In this document: piece by piece, positions 26,901 through 37,613 of the stretch | Numbering within the stretch: the first letter of the stretch is position 1 | Layout of the letters: each line of letters opens with the position of its first letter | From: Tigriopus japonicus | Lineage: Eukaryota > Arthropoda > Copepoda > Harpacticoida > Harpacticidae | NCBI GenBank assembly: GCA_010645155.1 | Contig: CM021322.1 | Span: forward strand, 1,470,619-1,534,618 | Reading direction: 5' to 3' | Length of the DNA stretch: 64,000 bases | The notes under the pieces: generated by a model | Database searches by the model: none | What the model saw: the letters and a program-made list of their open reading frames with translations, nothing else | What the model was told of the DNA's origin: nothing | Program-made: the position numbers and the translations under genes

Positions 26901-27687
26901 AAATGATAATTCTTGTCAAGACGAGTTTGACGACTTTCACCATCTACTTTTGAGTCTTCCCTCGCTCACATGGCATTTGCCAACAACGGCAAACAAATAC
27001 GTCAAAGAGCTTTTCTTACCTTCCCATTGAGGTCATAGATTTGTGTGGAGCGTAAATATCTTTGAAAGCCATCAGTACTATTTGTCGCGACAGTCAACAG
27101 GAGCAATTCTGGAATAACAACATCATGAGATAATATTTCGAGCCACAATCTTTTTGAGATGCCAAACATGATCACCAAATCCCGGCTTTCTTGAATGGGG
27201 CTGTTTCATGATTTACCCTACATGCATCGTGACATAGTTCAACTATTTCCCCATCTGGGGAACATGTTATTCTGGCCATGCCCGCAGCTCAAAAGGTCAC
27301 CCAATATTAGTGCCATCTGGATAGAAGGATTGCACTTGGTCGCCCAAGACAACGAAGCAGCCAGATTTGGGGTGGCCAGATGTGCCCCAAATCCTGCTTC
27401 AACCCTATTTCAAAGTCGTCCATGTCATAAACAAACAAGATCGTTGCTCCTCTCCATCTCTCTACCAAATGGAACAAAATTACCAATGCTAGACAAAGTT
27501 TCCTTTGCTCTCAAGTGTTAAGAGATTCAGATATTTACTCTAAATGAAATGCTTGATAATCTACAACCAAATGATTGTATACTTGTGTAAAATCTCGGAT
27601 ACACTCACCTTGATCCGGTTTATCTGCACCATTGCTTAATGAGATGAGCAGAGAGATGCCAAAAAGCAGCCTCAACCCTTTCCCCAT
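20976..27687 (-). CDS. PLOD: Procollagen-lysine 2-oxoglutarate 5-dioxygenase (lysyl hydroxylase), complete, 8 coding exons
   Basis: Hydroxylates lysines in collagen in the ER lumen using Fe2+, 2-oxoglutarate, O2 and ascorbate; family members may also carry collagen glycosyltransferase activity. Coding exons on the minus strand: 27609-27687, 27020-27108, 25568-26042, 23780-24418, 22782-23100, 22549-22708, then either 21888-22034 or 21578-21724, and 20976-21260. Phases join without a frame break to 730 aa, the usual family length. Residues 1-20 are a signal peptide ([20 protein letters not shown]). The N-terminal glycosyltransferase-like domain begins [10 protein letters not shown] and contains LFTDSYDV. 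The C-terminal dioxygenase domain shows Fe ligands H659, D661 (RPHHDAST) and H711 (THYHEG), the 2-oxoglutarate Arg R721 (GTRYIMISF), and the family ending SFIDP. The start is the only ATG giving a signal peptide. Intron 5 uses a GC donor, and intron 3 carries a hAT-like insertion. Family assignment is near certain; exon edges are by eye. Confidence 0.96.
21578..21724 (-). CDS. PLOD: PLOD alternative exon 7b (proximal copy)
   Basis: A 147-bp exon encoding 49 aa, starting [18 protein letters not shown] and ending QFIGYNSD. It has a TTTCAG acceptor and a gtaaag donor, and is in phase 0 at both ends. No stop or frameshift is present and the conserved [12 protein letters not shown] core is intact, so this looks like a working alternative to 21888-22034 rather than a decayed copy. 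A 163-bp intron separates the two exons. Because both are multiples of three, including both would also keep the frame. Confidence 0.87.
21888..22034 (-). CDS. PLOD: PLOD alternative exon 7a (distal copy)
   Basis: A 147-bp exon encoding 49 aa, starting [18 protein letters not shown] and ending VFTGYLHS. It has a CAG acceptor before it and a gtatgt donor after it, and is in phase 0 at both ends. It supplies the stretch just before the iron-binding core of the dioxygenase domain. It has the same length and phases as the exon at 21578-21724 and matches it at 31 of 49 residues by my hand count, so each transcript probably uses one of the two. Confidence 0.88.
24774..25505. mobile_element. Non-autonomous hAT-like element (MITE) in PLOD intron 3
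   Basis: The ends form an inverted repeat: tagagcagacgaaaatattt on the left and tagagcggccgaaaatattt read inward from the right, two mismatches in the first 24 bases. The element is flanked on both sides by the direct repeat atcatcat (24766-24773 and 25506-25513), an 8-bp target duplication as expected for hAT elements. The interior is AT-rich with many aaatattt motifs near the ends and has no transposase frame. It sits 62 bases downstream of the PLOD exon 3 splice donor. The flank is an ATC repeat, so the duplication alone would be weak; with the matching ends the case is good. Confidence 0.82.
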
Positions 27688-27907
27688 CCTCAATCGAAGC
27701 TCTACAACAAAGCTCTTGAACGAAAATGCTCCGATAATGTCTGATCACAACGTGAAAAATGTACTCCTCAACGGACAAGTCTCGAGATTTTAGTGATCTG
27801 CTTCTCTTTGGATGGTCGTGATGTTTTCGTCAGCTGTTCGTTGGTGACTGGTGCGACAAGTACATTGGGGAAACGAAGAAGACAGGACTAGAGTGAGAGA
27901 GAAAAAG

Positions 27908-27933
27908 AAAGAGAGAGAGAGAGAGAGAGAGAG
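27908..27933. repeat. (GA)n tract upstream of PLOD
   Basis: About 13 GA units roughly 220-245 bases upstream of the PLOD start codon. In arthropods such tracts near promoters can bind GAGA-type factors, but here that is only a positional hint. Confidence 0.75.
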
Positions 27934-29534
27934 GCAAGGAAGCAAGGAAAGAGATCCTCAATCCTGTGCATGCTCGTCTAATGCTCTGCAGCCTCCTCTC
28001 TAGTGCTTGTCCCCATCATCTTCGTCCAGCTTCTTAGCAGTCTTGTTCGCTCCACAATACGGGTAAACATGTATTGGGTGTTTCTCAGATCATTGCTCTG
28101 CCCCACGCCCCCACCCCCTTCTCTTCTCTAGGCTGAAGCCTTCAAATTGGTCATAGAATCGTGTACCGCTTCTTACTCATCTCGATGTTTTTGCTTCATA
28201 CTAAAGTGCATTAAAGAAGTGACTTCACATCATTGAAGGAGGGGGAAAAACGCGAGTGAGATTTCAAAGAGGGTTCTGGGGGAAAATAGCCGGGCCCTCC
28301 CGGGAAATCCTAGAAAAGATGTACACTAGACTACTGGCATACGCTGAACTGAGGATGATGTAGTTTGAGATTTGTTACTTGGTTCGTGGGAGATGACGAG
28401 AGAAAAGTGAAAAAACCCGGCTTGAATGTCGTGGCTTTGTTTCTCTCATCTATTTGGCAGTCTGGGCAATGAACGCCAAACTGCACGTTCTCTGTCTTTG
28501 GTCCCACTCGAGCGAAAATGTTAGGGGGAAAATTGAGGGAACGACGAGACTTTCACAGCTTTGTTTTCGTTTAGCAACGAGTAGAATACGAGTCATTGAT
28601 CTTGGTACGAGACGAGTGAGAGTGTGGGTGTGGGCAGAGAGAGAGAACAAGAGAGAGCCATTGCATGATCTGTCAATGATCAAGCACAATATTGGCGTGT
28701 TGTAATGTGAATTGTCATCCCTTTCAAACAGGTCAACCAAAGCACGAAGGTTTTCAAGTCAGTGCCCGAGATCTAATTCGAGGCTGAGCTAGATTCGACC
28801 CCATTGGATGGATTGTGTGCGAATCTTAAGAATTATTCAATTCGGATGATGTGGACTTTGAGATGACATGTTTTGAAAAAGCCAACGATGAGAAGTGACG
28901 TAATTGATGGAGATGCACAAAGTTTGAGCAAAAATAGTAGAAAGTAAATGACTTTTTTGTGCACTCGAATGTAGTGGCCAAAGAAGATCTTGCAAAGGAA
29001 ATCTTTGGTTCTGTCACACAAGTATGACAACTTCAAAAGGTACTTCGATGTTTGTCCTTGACGAAGTGACGTTGAGAGTGTACATTTGTGACGCGTTAGT
29101 AACGTGGCGTTACTTAATCAATACGAGCGATTTTTTTTTGGTTCAATTAAATGCATTAGCAATGGTTTCAAGGTTGAAAGGAGTTAGATTTAGCAGAATA
29201 TGAGATTGCCACAAGTATGGAAACAACATCCTGCGAGTAATTGCAAATTCAATTATCATCGTGCCCGAAGTTTTTGAGGTGTTCAGCGCTTTTGCTTTAT
29301 CGCATTGCTCTCCTTTTTATTTTTTGGGAATTTTTGGTCAATGTTTACTCAATGCAGAATGCCGGGCGGAGAAGGCAACAAATTGAAATAATTTATATTC
29401 ATGATTTGCGTTCTAAGTTTTGAAGAGGCCGTAAGAGCTTTGATAATGCGTGGATACCGAGATATACTGGATTGAGGACAAAGTTTTTATGATGACTATT
29501 GAGCCATATTTACTGACAACCTGAGTGGACAATG

Positions 29535-29844
29535 AACCCTGCAAAAAATGGCTGCTCATCCGCCGTGGTCGGCGCCTCTTGTGGTCAAATTGAAACATAG
29601 TTGCCAGATGATTTTTCGTGATGCCACTATTTAAGAAAACGTAATACATCTTCTTCACACTAAAATTTCTCCAAAATATGCAATTTTAACAACATAATGC
29701 CACTTCAAAGAAATAAATACATGAAGGATAAATCTTGAACTGTTGTGAAAGGGTGGCATTAATACTCACTCGACTAGCGGGCAACTATGTTTCAATTTGA
29801 CCACAAGAGGCGCTGATCAGGGTGCTGACATTTTTTGCAGGGTT
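29535..29844. repeat. Foldback (inverted) repeat, MITE-like
   Basis: Two arms of about 70 bases face each other. Inner arms 29572-29605 and 29780-29813 are perfect reverse complements over 34 bases (gcgcctcttgtggtcaaatt and onward). Outer arms 29535-29550 and 29829-29844 are perfect over 16 bases (aaccctgcaaaaaatg). A loop of about 174 bases with no coding frame separates them. This fits a small foldback DNA transposon; a hairpin RNA is a less likely alternative. Confidence 0.75.
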
Positions 29845-31742
29845 AACTGGTGTCATTTTGGCAGTAGTTGACAGGTAGCTAAGCAGATTCCCCGCTGTTT
29901 TCTGCCCAATCAACAAGCGTTATTTTTCATTAAGGTTAGAAAAAGCTATAGAATGTATAGGAATACCAAAAAGCAGCAAAATATCTACCAAAACAGTATA
30001 AAATAGGTCAAAAATTGAAAAAGGTAGTTTATGAAAAATAGTTTTGGTACATGTTAAATTAAACACTTTGGCACACATTTGATCATAACCCTGAGTGCAG
30101 TGTTTTGACCAAAGGTAACCACAACAAAACTTTGTCCTCAATCCATATTTCCACAAATTATATTTGTTTTATTTGTTTACAGGGAATCGCATTCCATGTA
30201 GTGGCAGTAAAAACTCCGCAAAACCCAAAGAAAAATCCACTATTTTTCGACATCCACTGATCATGGTAGTTTTTGCAACGACTGTGTCGCATCCTTACTA
30301 GCCAAAGCATGAACAGCTAAAATCTCTAGAGAGGTTCTTGGCTCGATACTCGAAATTTGTGCAAGGAATTTATAAATCAAGTCGGGTTCGGATTCCATTA
30401 CTTATTAAGAGTCCAGAAAATGGGCAAACTGATTCAGCCCACAGTTTTTCCATAGTCTTTTGTATACAATGTTAGGCAGAATTTGTAAGCCATTACATTT
30501 AAATCTAATAGTGTGATTTGGCTCAAAGGGGGACATGACAAAAATATGCCATTACGCTATAGTATATTGAATGAGGAAAAACTTCTTGAAGAAATGCTTT
30601 CCTATTGACCATGAGCGAAAAGAGTTATTTCACAAAATTGTTGTTTCACTAATTCTACCTAACCCTGTACGTGTTTTAATCTACCAGGAAATTAAGATCG
30701 TCAGGCTGAACAATCCTTTAAAATTTGTCTGGGGGGAAAACCTTAGGAGATCTAACATACGCCTTTTTCTCAAATACCCTTTGGATGAAATTGAGCTGGA
30801 ATGTAATTGATCGAAAGGTTGTGTTGTAATTCATTGCAACATTCTTGTGTTTAGCATTTAGTGTTAAGCATTTTATCCAGAATTTGTTTCTGTTCATCAA
30901 CCTGATATTTTATTGGCTCATTGAAAATGAATGTTATGTACAAGCTTTTAAAAGCATAACCAGTATGTAAAGGTACGAATACAATCTTGTTATTTTTTTG
31001 GATAAACTGAGCGGAATACAGAACTTCGGGATTTCAAAAATTTTCAGCCAACTTTTTCATTGCAATATGCAAGGTGATGTTAGGGTGAATCCCGGCAGGC
31101 CCATTACTACTTCTGTAAATGTTTGCACTAAAAGGTCACTTCAAACTCAACACTTTTATTGAATATGGGGCAGGGAATTTGGAAAATTCCCCTGATATTC
31201 ATTCGGAAAAAGGAAAGATCCATGAGGAGGCTGTAGAGGTTGCGTTGCTTTGTTGTGCTACTTTCCGTTGGATTTACGATGCAGCAGTTACCGATCAAAC
31301 TTTTTGGGACGCAAAAAAAAATATCATTGTTTTCACTTGGTTTATTCCTTACTGAAAAAATCGTAGGCGCTCAGTCATATTGGTCAAAGCCAAAGTAAAA
31401 TAATTCATAACCGTTTACATGCACGTCATCGTCATTGGAGTTAAATATTCTATTGTGTTATCCAAAGATGGGTTATCCCAACCTGCTTAGCAATTGGATC
31501 CGAATCCGGAGGCAAAAGCGCCCTTGATCAGTAGTCTTGATGTCTGTCTGAGTTGATTATTTTGAAAATAGGGTAGTTATCCGTCGTTCTTTAGACCAGA
31601 ATAAGTCATGGAGTTTCCTTTTTACCTTCCCCATCGTAGCCCTTGCTCTAGGAATGGGTGTGAGTTCGGTGGGAAGAGAAAACGCGGAAGTTGGAGGTCC
31701 ATATTCTCATTCTCGTACATCATTGATTTGCTTTAGCGAGGG

Positions 31743-32330
31743 CTATAATTCTTCAGGAAGTACGCCCTTATCGGAACTCAGGTGCACTGCTTCTGCACAT
31801 CGGCCCTTTTCATGCTTGTGTTGTTTCATGGTGCCGGAGGTGGGGCTGGTGCTCCTGGTGCTGTTGTTTTTGGTGGTACTATTGTCGGTGCTGGTCGGAT
31901 GTGTTGTCGTTGGAGGAGGTGGTGCCATTGGTGTTGACCCAAGTCCAGCCATTCGGGGTGGAGCTAAAGGCATGAGGCATTGTCTCCATTGATTCCTCAT
32001 GGCTTGACCACCCCTTTCGCTAAGATTATTTAGGGGTGGTTCTGCTTGCGCATTATAGGTTGAGATGGAAGTGTTTTCCGCAGGATAAAGAGGAAAGAAT
32101 TGTCCATGGGCCTGATCACGGGCCTTACGGGTTGAAACTACCACCAAAACGTAGGCAAAGATAGTAAAGATATTGCCAAAGATAGGCAAAATATTTGTAA
32201 ATTTAACAGATCTGAAAAAAATCACAAATTCTAAATTTTTCGCAGAATCAGTTTCTGCTTTTAAGTCTTTTGTCAGCATAATACAGTTGTGACAGGGTCC
32301 TCTTTCCTTCGGCAGTTTTCTTGCATGCAT
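31743..32330 (-). CDS. Putative small single-pass membrane protein, probable terminal exon
   Basis: Open frame of 195 codons on the minus strand. A strong acceptor (TTTTTTTCAG, exon from 32211) suggests that the true exon is 31743-32211, about 155 aa; the ATG at 32330 is an alternative start that would ignore it. The exon encodes a hydrophobic membrane helix (ILPIFGNIFTIFAYVLVVV), a positively charged stop-transfer STRKAR, then a long Pro/Thr/Ser-rich tail with FFPLYP and a PPPPTTTHPTSTDN segment. This is the shape of the last exon of a membrane protein with a cytoplasmic tail. The family is not recognised and upstream exons were not found. The 3' half is compositionally biased, so part could be non-coding. 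Confidence 0.42.
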   Translation of the reverse strand: MHARKLPKERGPCHNCIMLTKDLKAETDSAKNLEFVIFFRSVKFTNILPIFGNIFTIFAYVLVVVSTRKARDQAHGQFFPLYPAENTSISTYNAQAEPPLNNLSERGGQAMRNQWRQCLMPLAPPRMAGLGSTPMAPPPPTTTHPTSTDNSTTKNNSTRSTSPTSGTMKQHKHEKGRCAEAVHLSSDKGVLPEEL

Positions 32331-33028
32331 ATACTCTTAGTTTAGATGTCTGCTCATTTGCTTCATTTTTTTCATATTAGGAATGGATGTTGTAAGTAGT
32401 TCCTTTTTCGAGCAACAGCTAATGAATGCCCTGCCAAATATATGCTTTCAAAATTAAGAAAATAAGAGAATTTACGAACATCGTAACTTTAGGACGAATG
32501 TAAAAATTATCACTGAGTGCAAACTATTTTTCTGAAGTGTAAAGTAGTTCTAAAAATTGGTTCCATGCAAAACCCATTGGGACACAAATGGGGCTTCGAA
32601 AAGGGCATTTACGGGCTGGTTCAACAGAAACGGAAATTATATCATCTCTAGCTCATGATTGAAACCATACACGAATCTCTGCTTCTTTGCAAATTATTTT
32701 CCAATTATTTTGCTTGAAAAATCAGAAAAGGTACATTCTCCCTAGTTCAAAATTTAAACGACGACGATTTTTCCCGCGAGGGATCATTTTTGAAAATAGA
32801 GCGTTCGTGCCTCTGACTTTTTTTCTGCTTCGAAATTGGGTTAAAAGTGAAAATAAGGCGACATAAAGGGAATAAAACACTTGAATGTTAAAAATTGTTA
32901 TCTGTCGTATCTTTTTGGGCTTGGTACATGTTTTTTGAGACCAACCATTGACAAGTTACAAATATGGTTTGCTGTTCCGTTTCTAATGAATCCCCCGGTA
33001 GGTTTGCCAAGCTATCATAAACCTGATA

Positions 33029-33034
33029 TTTATT
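33029..33034 (-). promoter_or_regulatory. Candidate poly(A) signal of the CAP gene
   Basis: AATAAA on the minus strand, about 105 bases beyond the stop codon at 33139. It is plausible by position only. Confidence 0.4.
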
Positions 33035-33138
33035 TGAAGATGATGTATGTCACATTATCCTTCGATGTCCATCAATAATTGGGCATACCGTACATGATTG
33101 GGCATTAAAAATGCAAGCTTTTGTTCTTCACCACACTT

Positions 33139-35047
33139 TTAATTTGTTATTTTTCCATGACACGTGCACGTGGCTTTACAATTAGACCATCGATCTCGTC
33201 CTTTCTTCGTATCTTTCTCGTGACATAGCCAATCTTTCCAAGATTTTGCCAGTTCTTGACAGTTTACCCATTGATCCGCTACCGGACATGAGTTGGTACA
33301 CAATCCTCTGGTGGGCTTTGTTTCTGGATTTCGTGCAATCGTCGACTCAGAATCAACTAATTGGGTTGAACTCGTCTCATGTCTTGGGATGGCAATTGGA
33401 GAGCGATGATTACCAGGATAGTTCTTATGTCGTCTTCGACGAAGGTGTGGTTTGTGCGATTTCAATCGACTCCTTAAATTTCGTTTCCGATACCTTGATC
33501 TGCCTCTTCTACTGTGACGTCGTCTCATGGCCAAGTTCCGACTTTTTCTCAATGAGCTCGATCTCCGATTCTTTCTTGACTTGTATTTAGACTTTGAGGC
33601 CTTGTGTCGTCTCAACCGGTTGAAGGATTTCACCCCATGACCTTGTCTCTTGTTGCCTTTTACTCTTTCAGTGTCCAAGCTCCTCTGTCGAGAACTAGAA
33701 CTGTCGTAACTTTTGCAATGGGATTGACAACTGGAACACGGAATACCTTTTTGATAAGGTGATCCAAGGCGGTCCATGAAGTTTCCTCTGAAAGAAGACG
33801 AATAGATATGATCCAAAGATTTTATAGACATTGTTCAAGTGGTAAATGAGGAACTTACATTGGACAATAGTTGCATACATAGAGATAGTACTTTTTCTTT
33901 TTGTTGATGACTTTCCCGTTCTTGTCCTTTTCCACCATAATACATTGATTCACTCCACACCCAACACGGTGAGTGGCCGCCCACACTAGCTGAGTGTAAT
34001 GGCCAATGGCATGAAGGTCGTTTGAATTGTTTCCATATTGAAAAAGGTCTTTCTCCAACCACCAAGTTTGAACGGCAAATAGCCTAACAAAAGACGAGCC
34101 AATGACATTCAAAGTCAAGCAAAGTCATGTAAAAAGATTTCAATGATGTCACATCAAGCCAAAATATAACAAAAATATTGTGCTAAGGCTTGAGTCAGAA
34201 ACCTTGTTCGCTGTTTGTAATATTACTGCCGCAAGCGGTCATTTTTTTCTGAATTGATTGACTGATTGTGATTCCAAAGGACACTTTTTGCCAAGCAGCA
34301 CTTCCATCCATCACTAATTATCAACCGCATCATTTTTGACAAAATATGTGCGAATTGAACAATACTTATGCCATTAAGAATAAAAAAATCACCATCTGGC
34401 GACAGTGCTTTATAATGACCACAAAAAACTCGGGCATCGCAGGATCTACCCTGAAATCTTTCACCATTCAAAAGTAACAATAAAGAAAACTGATTGACAA
34501 TCCCTAAATTTACCAAGGTACTAGTTCTGACGAAATGAAAATGTTCTGGCCACACGATCCAAAATTTTCCACCCATCTGCCAGTCGTGTTGTCGTGCTGA
34601 AGCACTAAACATTGCTTGGACCATCGTTCCGCATCTTCCGCTGCATCTTCGTCCCAGCTCTACTCGGTCAGAAGGAAAGTGACAATGTCAACAAAGGAAT
34701 TCACTCATGCTTATACACTTTCACCTGGTCTCACCATTTCCAACATATTTGCTGCTGGGGGATTCACACGAGCTCGAAAATGGTTGTGGATGTCAACGAG
34801 GAGTTCTTGGATCAGAGGACGATCCGTTTGAATTTGAGAAAGCGACATTCGCTTGTGGGATATCTTGGGCTCTGCAAATAATCGTTGTCGTGCACCCACT
34901 TTCCGTAATCCATTTCGGCGAATGTAAAGAAACAAACTCACGTCTGTCATATTTCCACGTGCGAAACTCGCTACCAATCCCTTGCATCAAGATGCAAAAG
35001 ATCCACAATAGTAACCAATGCGATGACCATCCTCCGTTGAAACACAT
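33139..35047 (-). CDS. Secreted CAP-superfamily (SCP/TAPS) protein with Arg/Lys-rich linker and Cys-rich tail, complete, 5 exons
   Basis: Exons 34942-35047, 34735-34871, 34514-34659, 33859-34083 and 33139-33787 join in phase to 420 aa. The start is the first ATG after an in-frame stop and gives a signal peptide (WLLLWIFCILMQGIGS). The CAP domain spans about residues 50-215. It shows DIHNHFRARVNPPAANMLEM, WDEDAAEDAERWSKQC, CGQNIF, the CAP1 motif GHYTQLVWAATHRVGCG and the CAP2 motif YLYVCNYCPIGNF, so the His/Glu/His cavity residues are present. After PCSSC the protein runs into a strongly basic segment (about 245-325) and then a Cys-rich tail (about 367-420) ending CKATCTC, which resembles an ShKT/ICR-like module. 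CAP proteins are secreted and include CRISPs, venom allergens and reproductive proteins; the role here cannot be told. The basic linker is unusual. Family assignment is very secure. Confidence 0.93.
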
Positions 35048-35718
35048 TCTGAGTCAAGTGAGCATTTTGTTGAAGCTCAAAATCGGCCACGAGAGAATGA
35101 CGACACCGCCAATGAGAAGACGGTTCGTTATTTGATCTCTTGTTCCCTGAATTGCAAACTCTGTCGAGGCTTTTTTACCCGGGGTTCGATATCTTGAGGA
35201 CTGGAGGATCAAGACTGCTTCTTTGTCCACGAGCTCTCAGATGTCAAATGCATTTGCAAACCACTAAAAAAGGGTCGTACTTCGTCGTGCTTCCGTCTGG
35301 TGCTCAAACCCTCGTTGGATGTTTGAATATGTTCCTCACTTTGGGCGCTAGAACACGAAAACTTACCACCCACTCACACTTACGATAAAAAACGAGCTTA
35401 TTCAAACGACTGGAAAGGAGGACCCCAAAGCTACATACAGCCAACCAACAACACAACAGGAAGGGACTTGTAGACGTATGCCTTATTACCTAATTCGAGA
35501 AGTAAATAATCAATATTTAACCATCGGATGGGTTGCTTTGAGTTGATTTGTTTTCCATCAGAGACCCCGAGATAAAACACTTTGATTTGAGAGACACAAT
35601 CCCTGACTACTCTTATTCTTCGAAAGACTTGACTTCAAAGCCGACTTATCAAAGTTGTCGTCTAAGAATATGGGCGGGAATTGAAGCCAGACATGACTGA
35701 CGACGGCGACGATGTTGC

Positions 35719-35742
35719 TGTTGATGATGATGATGATGATGA
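35719..35742. repeat. (TGA)n trinucleotide repeat
   Basis: Seven tga units upstream of the CAP gene start. Confidence 0.7.
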
Positions 35743-36424
35743 GATCCCAGTTGTCTCGCTCCCCTGAGACTCCAAAGTATTGATCTTTACCATGAACGAC
35801 ATCTCCGTGTTATTCGGGTGTTACTGAATACCCATGACAGTTTCCTGACGGGTGCTAATCCAAAGATAACTAGGTCAAGTTTGTGCGACAATTCAGACGC
35901 CTGCCCATTTTTGAAGAATGCCGATGAAATGCAATAAGAAACGAATAAAAATTGCTGCAGAAAGATATTTTCTCTGCTTTGTGTTGTTGAGTTGTTGTGT
36001 ACGATCCTGATTTGGTTCCGTTTTTTTCCAAATTCTGAAGCTTTAAGTATAAGGGAAAACACTTTGAACATCTTAGATTAAAGAACAGCAGAGGTTATGG
36101 ACTATGTATGTGAAACTTGTTTTGTGATACTTTTGAAAGAGCAAGAAACATGCAAATTCGTCAAAAGGCAGCTTTTTCTTTTAATCACTTTTTTAATTAA
36201 GTATATCAGACTTTGTTGAAGTATATAGTCCTTAGAATTGCTTTTTTACGAAGCTATCATTGCCTTCCTCCTATCAGTTTCAATTTCTCTGTATATGATT
36301 CCAGTAAGTCTGTCGATTGTTTTATACTATTTTTCACAACTCAAGGATATTTCAGGAGCGGATGAAACCTATATTGAGATATACATTCACATGAGTAAAG
36401 GCGTGTGTAAAATTTTGTTTTCTT

Positions 36425-36897
36425 GGCTAAGCCAAGACGCACTAGAATCATGAAGTGGGAGGCTAGCAATGAGAATAACGATTTCCAGTAAGAACAATTC
36501 AATTACGTTCTTCTGAAAATGAGACCTTGCATATGTTGACAAGAATACGTGTTTCAATTTTCAGCTCAATCGAACGTTGGAGACAAAAGTTATGCTCACT
36601 CAAAGTTCAGTGCCAATCCTACCGAGAATGAATGAACTAGACCTTTTGTGGTAATCGTTTTACCACAAAAGGGCGAGCTCATTCATTCTAGAGTACTATG
36701 CTCTCTTCACTGCATAAATTTGATAAGACATAACTTTTCACTCCGTCATTCGATTGGGCTGAAATTTGAAATACGTGTTCTTCTCAATGCAAGCCAGGTC
36801 TCATTTGCAGAAGAACGTAAATGGTTCATTTCTGCTGGAAATAATAATTCTCATTGCAAGCCTCCCACTCCATGATTTCCGTGCTTCTTGGCTAAGC
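36425..36897. repeat. Long imperfect palindrome (copy 1), foldback element
   Basis: Two arms of about 230 bases are reverse complements with scattered mismatches around a centre near 36656. The centre is a tight hairpin, accttttgtggtaa then tttaccacaaaaggg. Paired blocks include gctcaatcgaacg with cattcgattgggc, aatgagacct with aggtctcatt, and tgggaggctagcaatgagaa with ttctcattgcaagcctccca. The ends carry ggctaagccaaga. No coding capacity. Confidence 0.8.
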
Positions 36898-36975
36898 CCT
36901 GCCCAGCTCTCTGATATTTTCAGAAGTATCAGGAATTTTCAGAGGTGGAAGATGAATGATTTTTCATGAATTATG

Positions 36976-37315
36976 AAAAGAATTCTAGTTTTAATAAGAT
37001 CAATTCAATGACATTCTTCCTCTGTAAATGAGACATTGCTTGCATTTGGTAGAAAAAGTATTTCAATTTTTATCTCAATCAAACGACGAATTCAAAAGTT
37101 ATGCCTTCTAAAACTTATGTAGCAGAAGACAGCATGAAATGAGTGAGTTCACCCTCTTTTGTCAAAACAAGTTCATTCGTTCTTAGCAAGATTTGTGCTG
37201 AGATTTGGTTGAGATGGAAACTAGAACCTTTTGTTTTGTACCCAAGGTAAGCGAGGTCTCATTTGCAGAGTTGTTCCTTCTGGAAATCAAAATTCTTATC
37301 GCCGGCCTCCCGTTC
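36976..37315. repeat. Second, diverged copy of the palindromic element
   Basis: Repeats the same order of blocks as the copy at 36425: caattcaatgacattcttcctctg, gtaaatgagac, tttcaatttttatctcaatc, aaaagttatg, a central ttcaccctcttttg hairpin, then gaggtctcatttgcag and tctggaaatcaaaattctta to gcctcccgttc. It is shorter and more diverged than copy 1 and lies directly next to it in the same orientation. Confidence 0.65.
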
Positions 37316-37385
37316 AAGAGAAATTCAATGATTCTTGAATGAACAGATTGTCAGACTGTAAAAATTAATGCCTCATAAAAGTAGA

Positions 37386-37613
37386 CCATTTTAGGTTTTT
37401 GTCTAACACATCAAAAAAAAATCTCATTTTAGGTTTTTATCTAATACATCCAAAAATATCCCATTTTAGGTTTTTGTTTAATAAATCAAAAAATATCCCA
37501 TTTTAGGTTTTTGTTTAATAAATCAAAAAATATCCCATTTTTGGTTTTTGTCTAATACATCAAAAAAAATATCCCATTTTAGGTTTTTGTCTAATACATC
37601 AAAAAAAATATCT
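37386..37613. repeat. Minisatellite, unit about 44 bp, about 5-6 copies
   Basis: Unit of the form cattttaggtttttgtctaa followed by tacatcaaaaaaaatatcc. Most variation is in the A-run length and a few substitutions (tttaataaatc versus ctaatacatc). It starts about 70 bases after the palindromic pair. Confidence 0.85.

Larger units (their letters stand above)
27688..31742. other. PLOD upstream region and gene-poor stretch
   Basis: It holds the presumed PLOD promoter with a GA tract, the foldback repeat at 29535-29844, and a possible retroelement fragment near 31050. No other exon is supported. Confidence 0.5.
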
